Source: Candidatus Synoicihabitans palmerolidicus
GTDB lineage: Bacteria > Verrucomicrobiota > Verrucomicrobiia > Opitutales > Opitutaceae
Reading direction: 5' to 3'
NCBI GenBank assembly: GCA_020809425.1
Contig: JAGGDC010000009.1
Coordinates: 1-64,000, forward strand
DNA: 64,000 nucleotides
Positions 19,223-33,200 of the stretch are shown here, one piece after another (the first letter of the stretch is position 1; each line of letters begins with the position of its first letter). The notes beneath the pieces were generated by a model, which saw nothing but the letters and a program-made list of their open reading frames with translations, had not been told where the DNA came from and did not search any database. Position numbers and translations under genes: made by a program.

Positions 19223-20082
19223 ACTGTATTCCCTGCTTCCATCTGCATTCGACGCAGGAGGCCACGGAGTACGTTCCCCGGCCCCACTTCGACGAACTCA
19301 GGTTCCGTCTGCCGAAACAGCCAGCGCATGGTCTCTGTCCATCGCACCGGGCTCGTAATTTGCCGCGCCAACATCTGTTTTAGCGTCGTCGATTCATGGG
19401 GTAGTGCGGTGACATTCGACAGCACTGTGAGTTGCGGGGGCGCCAGCGTCACTCCGGCTAAAGTCTCAGCAAATGCCCGCGCGGAACCGGCCATATAGCG
19501 CGAGTGAAACGCCGCACTCACTGGCAAACGCTTCCACATCATCACTCCAGCCGCCGCCAAGGGCGCTTTACTCGCTTCGATTTCGTGGACCGGTCCGGAA
19601 ATCACAGTTTGTTTCGGTGAATTGAAATTCGCAATATCAATTCCAGACAGGCCGGTGCCCGCCAACACCTCCGCAAGCGCCGTTGCCTCAAGCCCAATCA
19701 CCGCCGCCATCGCCCCTTCTTTGGCTTCGGCCATCAAGGCACCGCGCGCTTTTACTAACCTGAGGCCGGTTGAGAGATCGAATACTCCTGCCGCAAAGAG
19801 CGCGCTGTATTCGCCCAGACTGTGACCCACCACCACTTGTGGCCGTTCTCCCGTGTCGAGCAAACGGGCGAAAAAGGTGAGTGCATTCACCAAAAACAAT
19901 GCGGGTTGGGTAAACTGAGTTTGGTTCAGTTGCCCCTGCGGGTCTCGTTCACACATATCGCGGACGTCATAGCCCAATTCACGCTGTGCGAGCGCAACCT
20001 GGGCCGGAAACCGATCAAAAAGATCCGCGCCCATCCCGACCTTCTGCGACCCTTGGCCCGGAAATAGAAATACCCTCGTCAT
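19219..20082 (-). CDS. Trans-acting malonyl-CoA acyltransferase
   Basis: The 287-residue protein is a canonical discrete AT: FLFPGQGSQKVGMG at the start, the Ser nucleophile in VVGHSLGEYSALFAAG, and AAFHSRYM, where FHSR marks malonyl specificity. The conserved FNSPKQTVISG and VEVGPGNVLRGLL are present. It should load malonyl on the modular ACPs, none of which has an embedded AT, and probably on the donor ACP. It begins 6 bases after the stop of PKS-3 and ends in an ATGA overlap with the second AT-like gene, so it is co-translated with the synthase. Confidence 0.93.
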   Translation of the reverse strand: MTRVFLFPGQGSQKVGMGADLFDRFPAQVALAQRELGYDVRDMCERDPQGQLNQTQFTQPALFLVNALTFFARLLDTGERPQVVVGHSLGEYSALFAAGVFDLSTGLRLVKARGALMAEAKEGAMAAVIGLEATALAEVLAGTGLSGIDIANFNSPKQTVISGPVHEIEASKAPLAAAGVMMWKRLPVSAAFHSRYMAGSARAFAETLAGVTLAPPQLTVLSNVTALPHESTTLKQMLARQITSPVRWTETMRWLFRQTEPEFVEVGPGNVLRGLLRRMQMEAGNTV

Positions 20083-20088
20083 AGTGTC

Positions 20089-21285
20089 TTATGCAATGGC
20101 TGCCGCGCCTGCCGTCGAGGTCGGATAACCAATTCTCACCTTCAGTGTATTGCCCTCGCCTGGCACGATCACTGCCGTGCCCGCGTAGTGGCAGAGATTA
20201 ATGTCCTCGGTTGCAGGTCCGGTGCCAAAATCCATCGGCGGCAAATTGAACCGGGCCACATTGGTCACGACCAGCGCAGTGGCGGGGTCTGCCAGTAACG
20301 CGCGCCTAACCGCCGCCAACCCACGGGTCAAACGCAGCTGTTCTACTGCTCCGTTATAGCGCACCAATTCTCGCTCATCACAGGCTCGCACCGCATCGGT
20401 GATGGCACTCGCCAACGACGGAATCGACGATGCCATCACTTGATTTCGTTCCAATCGCAAAACCGCCGGTGCCATGGCATTACCAAAAAAGGAGTGGGAG
20501 AACGGGCCATCGTGGCGCCGAAAGTTAACGGGACAGGCCAGCGTCAATTCACCAACCACATCCGTCAATTCGGACGCATAAAGTTTCCATAGATGTGCGG
20601 TCACGACACTGTTCTCGGTCAACTTCGAGTGCTCCATCGGCCCCGCAGTACGGCGGGCTTCTTCTAGCAAAGCCGCGCCGTTGAAGGTCTGCGTCTCCAC
20701 TCTCCGGGCCATCGGATCAAATCGTGGTCCCACTGTCGCCAGTTCCGGCACCCGCCAACTAGCACCTTCGCGGCGCACGGTCTCGCGCACCAGTTTTCGC
20801 AATTTGCTGCGGGAATGATCCGGAATCAAGAATGGTTCCCCGCGACACGCCGCCGACCAGGCCGACATGAAGTAGTAAAAACTGTAACCGTCCGCGATTG
20901 CGTGAGACACGTTTACCGCCAACAGGCTGCCGTGCTGCAGCTGGTGTAGACGGAACTTGGCCAGTTTTTCGCCGTGTTTCGTCGGATCAAACGAAACCCG
21001 AAACCGCTCCAGCAACATGGGGTCATCCTCCCGCGGAACTAAAACATCTCCCTCCTCCTGCACTTCCATATAATCGGGGTCATCCGAACATTCACAGATG
21101 GCGTACTCATTTTTCCCCCGTCTTTGTAAACGCGAGTTGATCGGAAAAAACGCCTCCGCCGTTCGAATCAAGCCTCGTCGTAGTAAGTCGGCATCGAGGG
21201 GCCGCTCAAAATAATAGAGGATCTGCATCGCCAGTCGTTGCGGGGCCACAAAAACGTAGTCGATCGGCGCCAACATTAGCTGGCG
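20089..21285 (-). other. Terminal condensation/BAHD-like release domain
   Basis: About 400 residues after the last ACP with NVSHAIADGYSFYYF (HxxxD) and a later PPMDFGTGP resembling the DFGWG block of BAHD and related acyltransferases. No thioesterase follows. It should move the acyl chain from the last ACP to a hydroxyl, internal (macrolactone) or external. Confidence 0.82.
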
Positions 21286-24200
21286 TCGGGATCGAGCCTC
21301 CAAAGGCAAAACCATTACCGATGGGGTGGCGGGCACGGCCGCGAGGGGCTGCTCAACATCCACTGGGCTCGCGGGCACCCGGTTTTCCAGGTAGGCGCAA
21401 AGGGCCTCGATGGACGAATGCTCAAACACCACCGCTTGGGAAACCTCTCCATACACCTTGCCGATGCGCTGAGAGAACTCCACCGCCAGAATCGAATCGA
21501 GTCCGTATTGCTCCAAGGACTCGGTCGGTCGAATTTTCCCTGCGGCGACCTTGCTCAACTCCGCAAACCACTGGGTAAGTTCGATCACCATCGCTTCACG
21601 TCCCTTCGGCTTCGAAGACCGCGGCAGGGTCGAACCTGCAGGCATGGCCGATGGAGCAGACTGCAAACGTCGCAACAAGTCCGTCGCTTTTCCTGCAAAG
21701 CCCCAAACTTGCGGTTGGTCGCCGTGGAGTACGGTTTCAAATATTTTCAACCCTTCCGCCGTTGCCAAGGGACGCATACCGAGAACATCGATTCCGCTCT
21801 TGGCTTGCATACCACCATCGCTCCACAACGGCCAATTAATCGAAAACGTGCGCCCCGATCGCCGACCTCCGCTGCGTTCCTCCTCACGCCACCGCGCGAA
21901 TGAGTCGAGGTAAGCATTCGCAAAGGCATAATCGCTCTGTCCGGCATTGCCCAGCATCCCCACAGACGAGGAACACAATAGAATCCAGTCCAACGGTTCA
22001 TCCATCGTCGCCGCGTCCAAGGCCTCAACGGCTTCCATCTTCGGAGCCAACACTTCGTCAAAATCCGCACGCGTCTTCTGCCGCAACAATCCGTCTCGCA
22101 GCACTCCCGCTGCATGCAGCACTCCGTTCACTCCGCCAAAACGCGCTTTGGCCTCAGCGATGACGGCAGTCGCTCCGATGGTCGTACTAATATCCGCCAT
22201 CACATAAGTCGCTTTATCTCCCCAGGCGGCCAAACGCTTTTGTAGCGCGATTGTCCCTTGGGACCGGCCCGCCAAAACAACGCGCGCCGAGTAGTGGGTC
22301 ACCAGAAATTCCGCAAAGATTTGCCCGAGTCCTCCTCCTCCTCCGGTGATCACATACACCCCTTCGCGTCGAATCGCTCCGGCGGACCGTAGGTTCACGG
22401 GCTTCCACTGGACTAAATCCTTCACCTCTCGTTTCCGCTCCACCCAACGCACCTCTTCGCGCGCCTCGTTCAATTCGCTGCAAAGCCGGGCGCTAACGTC
22501 ATCGGTCGCCAAGGTCGTCCAATTTAAAGCGGGGTACTCGTATCGGGCTGACTTCACATAGGCCGCCACGGCCTCATACCCAGGCAGGCCCGGAGGATGA
22601 ATAAACAGCAGGGGCTGCTTCGCATCAGGTTGCCGCTGTACCCAAGCCTGCGTCAACGCATGCACACTGTGCAGCCCGCAGGCCAGCACCTCGGTCCTAT
22701 CAACTTCGCGGGTCGACCACCGGTGAACCACCGCGCCGACGTTTCGCCTTTGCAGCAGACGTTCGTAGTCGCCCGGCTCATCGCGACGCAGCCAAACCAC
22801 GTCACCGCTTTCCCGATACGTCGATCCCGCCACGACACGGGTCACTTCCAGTCCGGTCAGGCGGAGTTCCTCGGCCAAAGCGGGAGACTCGTCAAACAGC
22901 AAGCAATCGCCCTTGATCGGGTTAATGTCCCGTTGGAGGGATGGCACCCATGTGGGCACAAGGTATTCTGGTCCCGCCGCCCGTAATTCACGTAGCGCGT
23001 AGTCGTCCAATCGACCGAGCACGACTCCCGCCTCGTTTGTGATTCGTAGCGAAAAGGTGCGCTGGTCCGTCTCTTGGGACTTCAGTCGAGCGTGGACATA
23101 GCACACCGGCGGCAGATCGGTGGCGTTGACCATCCCCAATGCAAACGGGACTTCCAAAATCGAATCGGAGCCCAGTACGGCCAGCGTTTGTAAGGCTCCA
23201 TCGATCAACGCGGGATGGGCTCCCGCTCCTGTTGAAGTTTGAGCGCGCCACAAATCCGGCAGTTCCAGTTTACTCCAGGCCTCGTGGTCGTTGAATCCGA
23301 TCTCATGGATCACGCGATAGCCTGCACCGTAACTCAGACCTCGCGCGGCAAAGGCCTCGTATAGTTCCGTCACGTCCGTCGTTTTTCCGCATCGTGCCTT
23401 CACCTCGGCCCATGCGATAACCTCAATTGGCTTCGAAGACGGACGCGCTGCGGTGGCCGTGGCCAGAACCGATCCATCGGTGTCCTCGACTGCGATATCG
23501 CCTCCTCCATCCAACGAGGAACCGACTCGCACGGTGAACGCGGCAATACCCCGTTCATCAGGTGTGATTGGTCGCAGCCACATCACCCGTCGCAGTTCCA
23601 CATCCTTGACACCCGCGGCCTGCTGCCACGCTTGGGTCATCACCGCCACTATCGCCGCCCCTGGCAGGACGGCACGCTCCTGTACCAGATGGTCACCCAG
23701 AATGGGTTCTTTGATGGAAAACTCCGCTTCCACCACGCGTACCCGCAGTGCCTTGCCGGCCGGCGCCGTGGCTCCCGGCACCCAATGCCTGTCTCGTGAA
23801 AACGGATACAAGGGTAGACGCACGCGGCGTGGGGGATGATCCGCGTAGGCGGTGCTCCAATGCAATTTCACCCCGGCCGTCCAAAGTTGCCCCAAGGTCG
23901 CCCAGTCTCGCGCCGCCCACCATGGCGCCAGCGATGCTGGATCGCCGTGCAATGACCGCAAAACCCGCACGGCCGCCGGATTCTCCTGCGTATCGCCGGT
24001 CCAGCAGTCTCCCACCGACTCGCCGGTTTGCCACATGGTCAATTTTTTCACCAATTCGGTCCGATCGCGCACAACCAACGCCAATCGCATATTCATCTCT
24101 TCACGACCGCGTTGTAATCCTTCGGCGATGTCACGAAGAGCGGGGGCGTCAGGCCGTGTCAAATACTCCGCCAGCCGACGAACCGCCTCCACCAGCTGGT

Positions 24201-27200
24201 CCTGGGAACGAGCAGAAAGCACAATCAAGGTGGCCTCCTCCGATTCGATGGCCTGACCGGAAGCGACCGCAGGTGAACCATATTCCTCCAACACTACGTG
24301 AGCATTGGACCCGCCAAAACCGAACGAACTCACGCCCGCCCGACGCGGAATCTCACGCCCCTGAGCATCACGTTTGACCGGCCAGGGCTCCGCTTGAGTC
24401 GGAAAATATAACGCGGTACCCGAGGTCTGGATATAGGGATTAATTTCCTGCAAGTGCACCGTCCCCGGAATGCATCGATGTCGGAGCGCCAGCAGAGTTT
24501 TAAGCACGCCCGCAATACCGGCCGACGTTTCGAGATGACCGATGTTGGTCTTGACCGCTCCGACGGCACACCTCGGGTCCACTTCAGATAGTGGAACCGA
24601 AGCGAATGCCTTCTTCAGCCCGTTAATTTCAATCGGATCACCAAGAGCGGTTCCGGTTCCATGCGACTCGATATAACCGATAGTGGCCGGGTCGATCCCC
24701 GCCCTCGTCCAAGCGTCCTGCAGCAGACGGGCCTGTGCATTGGGGTTCGGCACCGTCAAGGACTGCACATGGCCTCCATGGTTTTCGGCACTGCCGATGA
24801 TTGTCGCGTAAATCTGGTCACCATCACGCTGCGCCCGCGCCAGGGGCTTGAGCAAAAGTGCGCCAACTCCTTCGCCCCTAACGTACCCATCGGCCCGCGC
24901 ATCGAAACTCTTGCAACGACCGTCCGGACTTAACATCCCTGCCCGAGTAAAGGCCGTGAATCCCGCGGAGCTCAGCAACGCGTTCACTCCCCCGACAATT
25001 GCCATTTCGGAACTCCCGCTCTCCATCGATTCGATCGCCCGGTGGATGGCCACCAGCGAGCTGGAACACGCCGTGTCGATGGCTTCACTGGGTCCATTCA
25101 AGTCGAAAATATATGAGACCCGATTTGCCAATACAGAATGGGCATTGCCTGTCGCACTATAGGCCTCCACCTCCACGCTCGACGCTGCGAGCACATTGGC
25201 ATAGTCATTCGCCGCCACGCCGACAAAAAGGCCCGTCTTCGTCCCCGACAATTCGGATTTCGCATAACCCGCGTCTTCAATGGCATGCCAAACCGTCTCG
25301 AGAAAAATGCGCTGCTGCGGATCCATTAACTCGGCTTCACGCGGCGAAATATCGAAAAAACGGGCATCGAACTTGTCGATATCGTCGATAAAACCACCCC
25401 ACGGCATCGCTTCTCCGTCGACGCCCATCCATCGATCTGCGCTCGGTTTGCCGATCAAGTCACATCCCGCTTCCAAGTTCGTCCAAAATGCCTCCAAATC
25501 TGTCGAGCCGGGGAACCTGCCGCTCATCCCGATAATGGCGATTGGTTCCCGCTCACCGACCGACCGCGGCAATTGCTCAGACACCCGATTCGTCCCCCCG
25601 ACCGCTTCCGGTGGTGACGCGATTGCCGGGGCGGCCAATGGAGTCGAGACGGCCACCGTCTGCACCTGAAACCGCCGCGCTACAACCTCGCGAAACTCTT
25701 GCCAAAGATAATCCCCGAATTCCGCCAAAGTCCGATGCTCAAAGAACATTGCCGGCGTGACTTCCAACGCCAACGCCCGTCCCACTTCGTTCGCCAGCGA
25801 AGTGAATGTGACCGAGTCGAATCCGTATTCCGCCGAATCTATCTCCGGGTCCAAAAGCACTGGGTCGAGCTTCAAAACTCCCGCTGCCAATTCCCGCAGA
25901 AGATCGATTAATGCAGGGGGCAAATTCCCGTCGCTCGCCTCCGGGATCGCGTGCATCGCTGACGCCGTTGCTCGATCCCGTCGTGGCGCACAAAGTTTTT
26001 CCGGGTCACCTTTCAACACCACAATCGCGCCTGGTGAGATTGCCTGCAATCCATCCAGTATGGCCAGTCCCTCGAGCGTTTCCAGTGGATACAATCCCAG
26101 TTGATCGGCTTGCCACCGAACACGCTCCTCCGGTGCCCGCATGCCCCCATCTCGCCAGAGCGGCCAAACCAAGGAGTGCACCCGCGGACCCTGACTAGTG
26201 ATTGACCAGGACTGACTCAAGGCATCGAGGGTCGCGTTCGCCAATGCATAGGCACTCTGACCGCCGTTGCCCAACGCTCCTGCGGTCGAAGAAAACAAGA
26301 CCATCCATTCGAAGGGAAAATCGCGTGCCGCACTGTACAATGCTCGCGCCCCACCGACCTTTGCACTCCACGCCGCGCGTAGGTCGGCCACACTTCGATC
26401 CCTAACCAAACCATCGTGCGATTCTCCCACCGCATGCACCACTCCGGTGATCCGCCCAAACCTGCTACTTGCTTCCGCCAACAGTCGCGCCGCCCCATCA
26501 GAATCACTCAAGTCCACCCGAAAATGAATCATGGCTCCTGCCGCCTGCTCCAGCCAATCCGCCTGCTCCGGACTCGGGACTGAGCGACTAGCCAACACCA
26601 CGCGCACTCTGGGGTCTCGCGTCAAATGCTTCGCGACATGGCGACCCAAACCGCCCAAGCCCCCCGTAATCACGTAGACTCCGCCTGGTTTGGAGTCGTC
26701 CACGGTCTGTATTCCGGTCGCGAATGGCATCAGTTCACTCAATCCAAACTGATCACGTTTGGTCCCACGGTAACGCAGGTCCGCCGATTCGCCCCCGAAA
26801 TCATTTAACACGTCGTCCAATTCCGGCGGGGAATCACACCCCACCGTGAACAATTTCCATCCCGGGTGCTCCCGCCGCACGCAACGGACATAGCCGCCCA
26901 CCCCTTCATCGACCGGCGAACCGCCGGGATACACAAAGGCCAAAGGCGTGGACCGCCGATCCGAACGCAATATTGACCGGACCAGGCGGTGGAATGCGGC
27001 CACTCGGGCCGGCAACACTTCGTCCGACGGGTTACCGGCAAGGCGCCAACCAAAAACCACCGCATCGGCCTTCACTTCGTTCAACAGCCGGGCGTAGTCC
27101 GCCTCGACTTCTGGTCGCAATGTAATGGTCGCCTGAGTACGACCGTACTCGGGTCCCGGCACTACGCGGCACAAATTCGCCTCAGGATGCTGCGTCACCT

Positions 27201-30200
27201 GCAGCTCCCTACTATCGTCGTCGAACACCAGTACGGAGCCACTAAATGCCACCGTTTCACGCGGAGCCGGCGACCACGTCATACTTCCGGTGAGGAGTTG
27301 GCCTCGCTCTTTCTCAACCAGCCGCACACATACACCGCGCAACTCGATCGCAACCTGCCCTTCCGACGTCAATAACCTCAAATTATATTGCGGGGCCGTC
27401 ATGTTAGTCAGCCGTTGCACATGGACCGAACACGTTCGGGGACACCGCGCGTGCACCAACACTTCTGCGACCGAAAACGGAATTTCCAATCCGTCACGAC
27501 CTGCGCCAATGACTCCGAGACATTGCATGGCGCCATCAAGGAAGGCCGGCGGAAGCAAGTCATCCGAACCATCCCACAAATCGGGCAATCTCAGCTCCGC
27601 CACGGCCTCCATTGTGTTGTATCTCACGTCCTGCACGACCTGAAACGCCGCGCCATAGGCAATCCCGCGGGCGGCAAAACCCTCATACAACGCCGTTGCT
27701 GCAATCGTCTCCTGGCACCTCGACCGCAACGACACTAAGTCCACCGCTACAGGAGGATCCTCGCGCATGGGTAGCGCCGTTCCCAGCATCCAAGGCTCAT
27801 CTTCATTCTCTCCCGTCAGTTCAAACCGCCAGATTTCGTCCTGCCGATGCCATTTGATCCGCACGCTCACTCCCGTCGCGTCGCCAATAATCGGACGCTG
27901 CCACACCACGTTCCGCAAGGTCCACCCATTTCCGGGAGGTAGGACCCCATGTGCCAATGACAGCGTCGCGGCACCCGGCAATATCGCGTGACCCCGTACC
28001 ACATGATGCGCCAGCACGGGCTCGTGCGAGGCCAGGTGCACCACCTTTTCGCCATCCCGCGTTTCAATCCGTAAAACTTTGGCCTTACTTTCCGTCTGCA
28101 GCGGCAGGCTCGGAATCCAGTAACGCTCTCGAGCAAATCCGTAGCCAGGGAGTCCCACCCGCATCGGCGGCGCGTCCTCTCCTCCCAAAGACTGCCAATC
28201 GATATCTGCCCCGGCCACCCAGCGAGCGGCGGCAGCTCGCCCCTCGCCCACGGTAAAGCGCTCCAGAATCGTGTCGTCGGTATTCCCGGCCTGGGCACGT
28301 TCCCTCTTCACTCGCCCCCGCAACTCTCCAACATCCTTACCTGCGGAAATCGCGGCCAATCCCTCCAATAACGCAGCCCGATCACGGGCTGGAAAGGCCA
28401 CGCGTTCTTCCAATGCTTCGCGGCCGAATTGCAAGGTCCAGGCAATTGCCCCGAGGGAACGGGGAGCCGCGGGAGATTCCACCAAAAACGTGTGTAAACG
28501 TCCGGCCAGGGCCCGCAGGCGTTCGGAGTTTTTGGCCGACAAAACGATCCATTCCGCGCTGACCTTCAGATCACCGGCATCCTGCAGCACCTCGACCACG
28601 GGCGGAGGTTCTTCAAGAATGACGTGCGCATTTGACCCACCAGCACCAAACGAACTCACCCCGGCTCGGCGGGGCCAGGATTGCCCCTCTTTTTCCGCCG
28701 TTTGCCACGGCCCCAGCGATGTTTGCACGCGGAATGGTGTAGCCGCAAAATCGATCCGTGAATTCGGCGGCGCAGCATGAAGCGACGGGGCCAATTGGCG
28801 GTGCCGCATTTGCAACAGTACCTTCACCACCCCGGCCACCCCCGAGGCCGATTCCAAGTGTCCGATGTTGGTCTTCACCGAACCGATCGCGCAGCTCGCG
28901 CCAGTCTTCGCCGCACCAGCCCAAGCCCGATTCAATCCCTCCACTTCAATCGGGTCTCCCAGTGCCGTACCCGTGCCGTGGGTCTCAAGGTAGCTGATGC
29001 TCGCTGGATCAATCGAGCCCGCCTTCAACGCCTGAGTGATCAAACTCGCCTGGGCTGCTGGACTCGGCACACTGTACCCATTGGTGCGCCCTCCGTGATT
29101 CACAGCCGTCGCTTTGATCACCCCATGAATGCGATCCCCATCCGCTTGCGCCAAAGCCAGAGGCTTCAACAGTAGCGCCGCGACACCTTCGCCTGGAACA
29201 AATCCATCCCCTCCCTCACCGAAAGCCCGACATTTCCCATCCGTGGAAAGCATTTTCATCAGACTGAGATGAGAATATTTCGACGGATGGAGGTACAGAT
29301 TCACCCCGCCCGCAATGGCCTGTTGACACTCTCCACGGCGAATCGCCTCCACCGCCATGTGGATCGCGGTGAGCGACGACGAACACGCGGTGTCCACGGG
29401 CATACTCGGCCCATTGAAATTAAAGAGGTAGGATACTCGATTGGCCAGCGACCAGGGGAGCGTCGTCGGGGCGGCTCGCGCTCCCCCATTTTCGTGCCCC
29501 AACAGCGTGTAGCTGTTGCTCGTCACGCCCACAAACACCCCCACATTGGTCGCATACTCTGGTCGCACCCGCCGCCTGAGCTCGCGACGTGGCATCCCGG
29601 CGTCCTCCAAGGCATGCCACGCTACTTCAAGAAATAATCGCTCCTGAGGATCCATCATCTCCGCTTCAACCGGCGACAGATTGAAAAACAACGGATCGAA
29701 TTTATCGACGTCTTCCAGAAACGCTCCCCAGCGTCCATACATCTTGCCGTCGATGGCCCGCTCCGGATTGGCATCGTAAAACTCGTCCAGATTCCAGCGC
29801 GTAGCCGGCACCTCGCTCACACAATTTCGCGCGTCCTTCAGTACTTCCCAAAAACTGTCGGCATCGGGGGCGCCAGGCAATCGAGCCGCCATACCCACAA
29901 TCGCGATGTCCCCCGGACTCGGCGAAGGTTCGGAAGGCGGATTCACTTCGTTTATCGCTTTCGAGGCGACACTATCAGGCTGCACCACATCACCGCCGAG
30001 TCGGGCCATTGCTATCCCATGATGGGCCACCAGATGACGCGCCAATTTTCGAATATTAGCATGCTCGAAAAGCAATGTTTTGGGTACGTTCCCCAAGTCG
30101 CGTTCGAATCGTTGATTCACGTCATTCACCACGATCGAATCGACCCCCATTTCGTCAAAACGCTGCTCATCGTCGATCTGCTCGGCCGGCATCTGAATCA

Positions 30201-33200
30201 CTTCACCCAAGGTCGTGCGGAGATAGGTCTTGACTTGCTCCATCGACACCCGGGCATTTGAACCCGTTTCCGTGACCGCAGGTTCTGGAGTCCTCACGAA
30301 TAGCTCGAACACCTTGTTCCGCTCGCCCCACAACGGCAGCACCTGTGAAACTTCGCCACCCGCAAACAAATCGAACCACCGGAAACCAACCTGGCTCGGC
30401 AAGGGAGCCAAGCCTGCTTCGGCCAGCCGGCTCACCACTTCCGGTCCCGGCGGCATTCCTCCGTCCGCCCACAACGGCCAATTAATCGAAACCGTCGGTC
30501 CACTTCGCTCCCCACGGCTGACCTGTTCCTGTCGCCGTGCCGCCATGCCATCGAGGACACTGTTGGCAAAAGCGTAATCCGCCTGGCCCATGTTACCCCA
30601 GACTCCAGCGGTGGATGAGAAGAGCACAAAACACGAAAGCCGGTCCGCCGCCGTTGCCTCATCCAACCAAATTGCACCTGCCACCTTCGGCGCAATTACC
30701 TCGTCGTAGTCTGCCCGCGTCTTTCGAAGGATAAAGTTGTCGCGCAACAGGCCTGCAGCGTGGACCACACCATCGATTCCACCAAATCGCTGACGACACG
30801 CTGTCACCGCCAGCACAACGTCGTCCCGTTTGGACACGTCTCCCGACCCATATTCGGCCTCGCCTCCCGCTGCTCGAATCTCCGCCAGTACCGCCTCCTG
30901 CCGCGCACCGCGCGTCGAGCGTCCCATCAACCACAGCCGTGCGCCTTGGGTACGCGCCAAATGTAGCGCCAACAGACGGCCCACCCCGCCAAGCCCTCCC
31001 GTTACCAAATAGACTCCACCGCGTTTGGGTGGGTTCACTTTCGCCGCCAAAGGTCCACTCCACGGTTCGATGGAGAACGTCCGGCGAATCCCGACACCCA
31101 GTTGCAATGCTCCGGCCTCCGTCGCCTGCAACAATTCCTGTGCTACGACGGTTTCGGCGAGATCGTCCGCCACTTCCATCACCACCACGCGCACCAGAGG
31201 TTGCTCCTGTGCGAGCGTCCGCGCCCATGCTGCCACCGCCGCGTGTTGTGGCGCCCCCGGAGGATGACAAAACGCGATCCTCACCAGCGACTTCACTCCA
31301 TTCGTCATCAGGGCCCGCACGAAACGCACCAAACTGTGCAATCCCGTTTCGAGGGTAGCCATCACGTCCCCACTCCGTGCCCATCGATGAATCACAAAAT
31401 CCGTCCCAACCGCATCCGCCAGCTGCTGGTAATCGGCATCCGCTGACGCATTCAAAACGACTTGATTCTCCTCGTGGCAAAAAGCCTCACCTGCCAGGAC
31501 TCGCGTCAATTTCAACGCTGATGCAGGCGTCATTCGCGCCGCGCCGTCCCCGCGCCGATCAAATATTAACCACGTTCCAGTCACCTCCGTCAGTGGTTTT
31601 GCCGGCCCCAAATTTACCCAAACTGGACGTAGGAGTACCTCATCCGCAGTGACCAAGTCGTCGACCACCGCCTGCGTCAGATCTGGTGAAGACGCGCGCG
31701 GAGACGACTTCAGCGCGATCAACTTATCGGGTGCCCAGTAGCGATCACCCACAAACGGATACACTGGTAAGGATAGCCGCCGTCCCCCTTGGGTCTCCTT
31801 ACGGTCCGCCCAAATCACCCCTGCCCCCGCCACCCACGCGTTCACCGCCGCGCCCAAGGGCGAGGTCGGTTCCGGTTTTTCCAATGATCCCTCGCCGGAG
31901 CGCACCATTCCGCGTGTCCACGTGGTCAAGGATGGCGTTGCCAAATATCGACGCAGTTGGGTTGCCAAATCGTTTAGATCGTTAGCCACCAAAGCCAACC
32001 GCTCGGGCAAAGATTCTCGACCGTTTTGCAAGGTAAACGCCAGATCCACCAACATCCATCCACGCTCCGACACGCCATCCCTGATGTGCGCGTCAATCCA
32101 CCTCACCAGTTGTTCCGCCCGCGCCAACAACCTGTCTTCAGTGCGAGCCGAAAGGACGATGGCCTGCGCCCAATCCTGATCTCGTGTTCGCTCGTCCCGA
32201 GGGCGCGAATCAACATATTCCTCGAGCACCAGATGGGCGTTCGCCCCGCCAGCGCCAAACGAACTTACGCCCGCTCTCCGTGGAGCGGCGCCATTCGTCC
32301 ATGGCTCCAAGCGTTGAGGCACTCGAAATGGCGAAGTCTCAAACTTGATATGCGGATTCAGCGCCCGCGAGTGCAGCGACGGCACGATCTGCCCATGACG
32401 CATTTGCAACAACACTTTGGTCACACCCGCCACCCCTGCGGCCGACTCCAAATGGCCAATATTCGATTTCACTGATCCCACGCGAATCTTCGCGCCTTCC
32501 GACCCAGCACCGAACGCGCGTGTCAGCGCCGCAAGTTCGATCGGGTCGCCGAGAGAAGTACCGGTTCCGTGCGCTTCGACATAGGAAATTTCTCCCGGTG
32601 CCAATCCGGATCTCCCCAACGCTGCGGCAACCACGGCCGCCTGTGACTTGGGATTGGGCACCGTGTACCCATTCGTTTTCCCGCCGTGATTCACTGCACT
32701 CGCTTTGATCACGCCCCACATCGCATCGCCATCGGCCCTTGCTTTCGCCAACGGTTTCAGCACCAAAGCGCCGACTCCTTCGCCCGGGACATATCCGTCG
32801 CCTCCTTCCCCAAAACTACGACAGCGTCCATCGCTCGCCGCAAATCCTCCCGGGGCCAGCAGCATGTCCTTATGGGGATGCACCGTCACGTTGACGCCAC
32901 CGGCCAACGCCATCTCCGACTCGCCGCTCCACAGACTTTGGCACGCCAGGTGAATGGCCGTGAGCGACGACGAACACATCGTATCGACCGCCAGGCTGGG
33001 TCCGTGCCAATCAAAAAAGTACGAGACCCGATTCGCAATCGACGCATACGAAGAACTCAACGGCACGACCTCACCCGCGGAGACATCTCCCGCGCCGTAC
33101 AATTGATATTCCCCGTACATCACCCCCACAAAGACTCCCACTGATCGGCCAGCCCACGCTGATCGCCGGTAACCGGCATCCTCCAGCGCCTGCCAAACCG

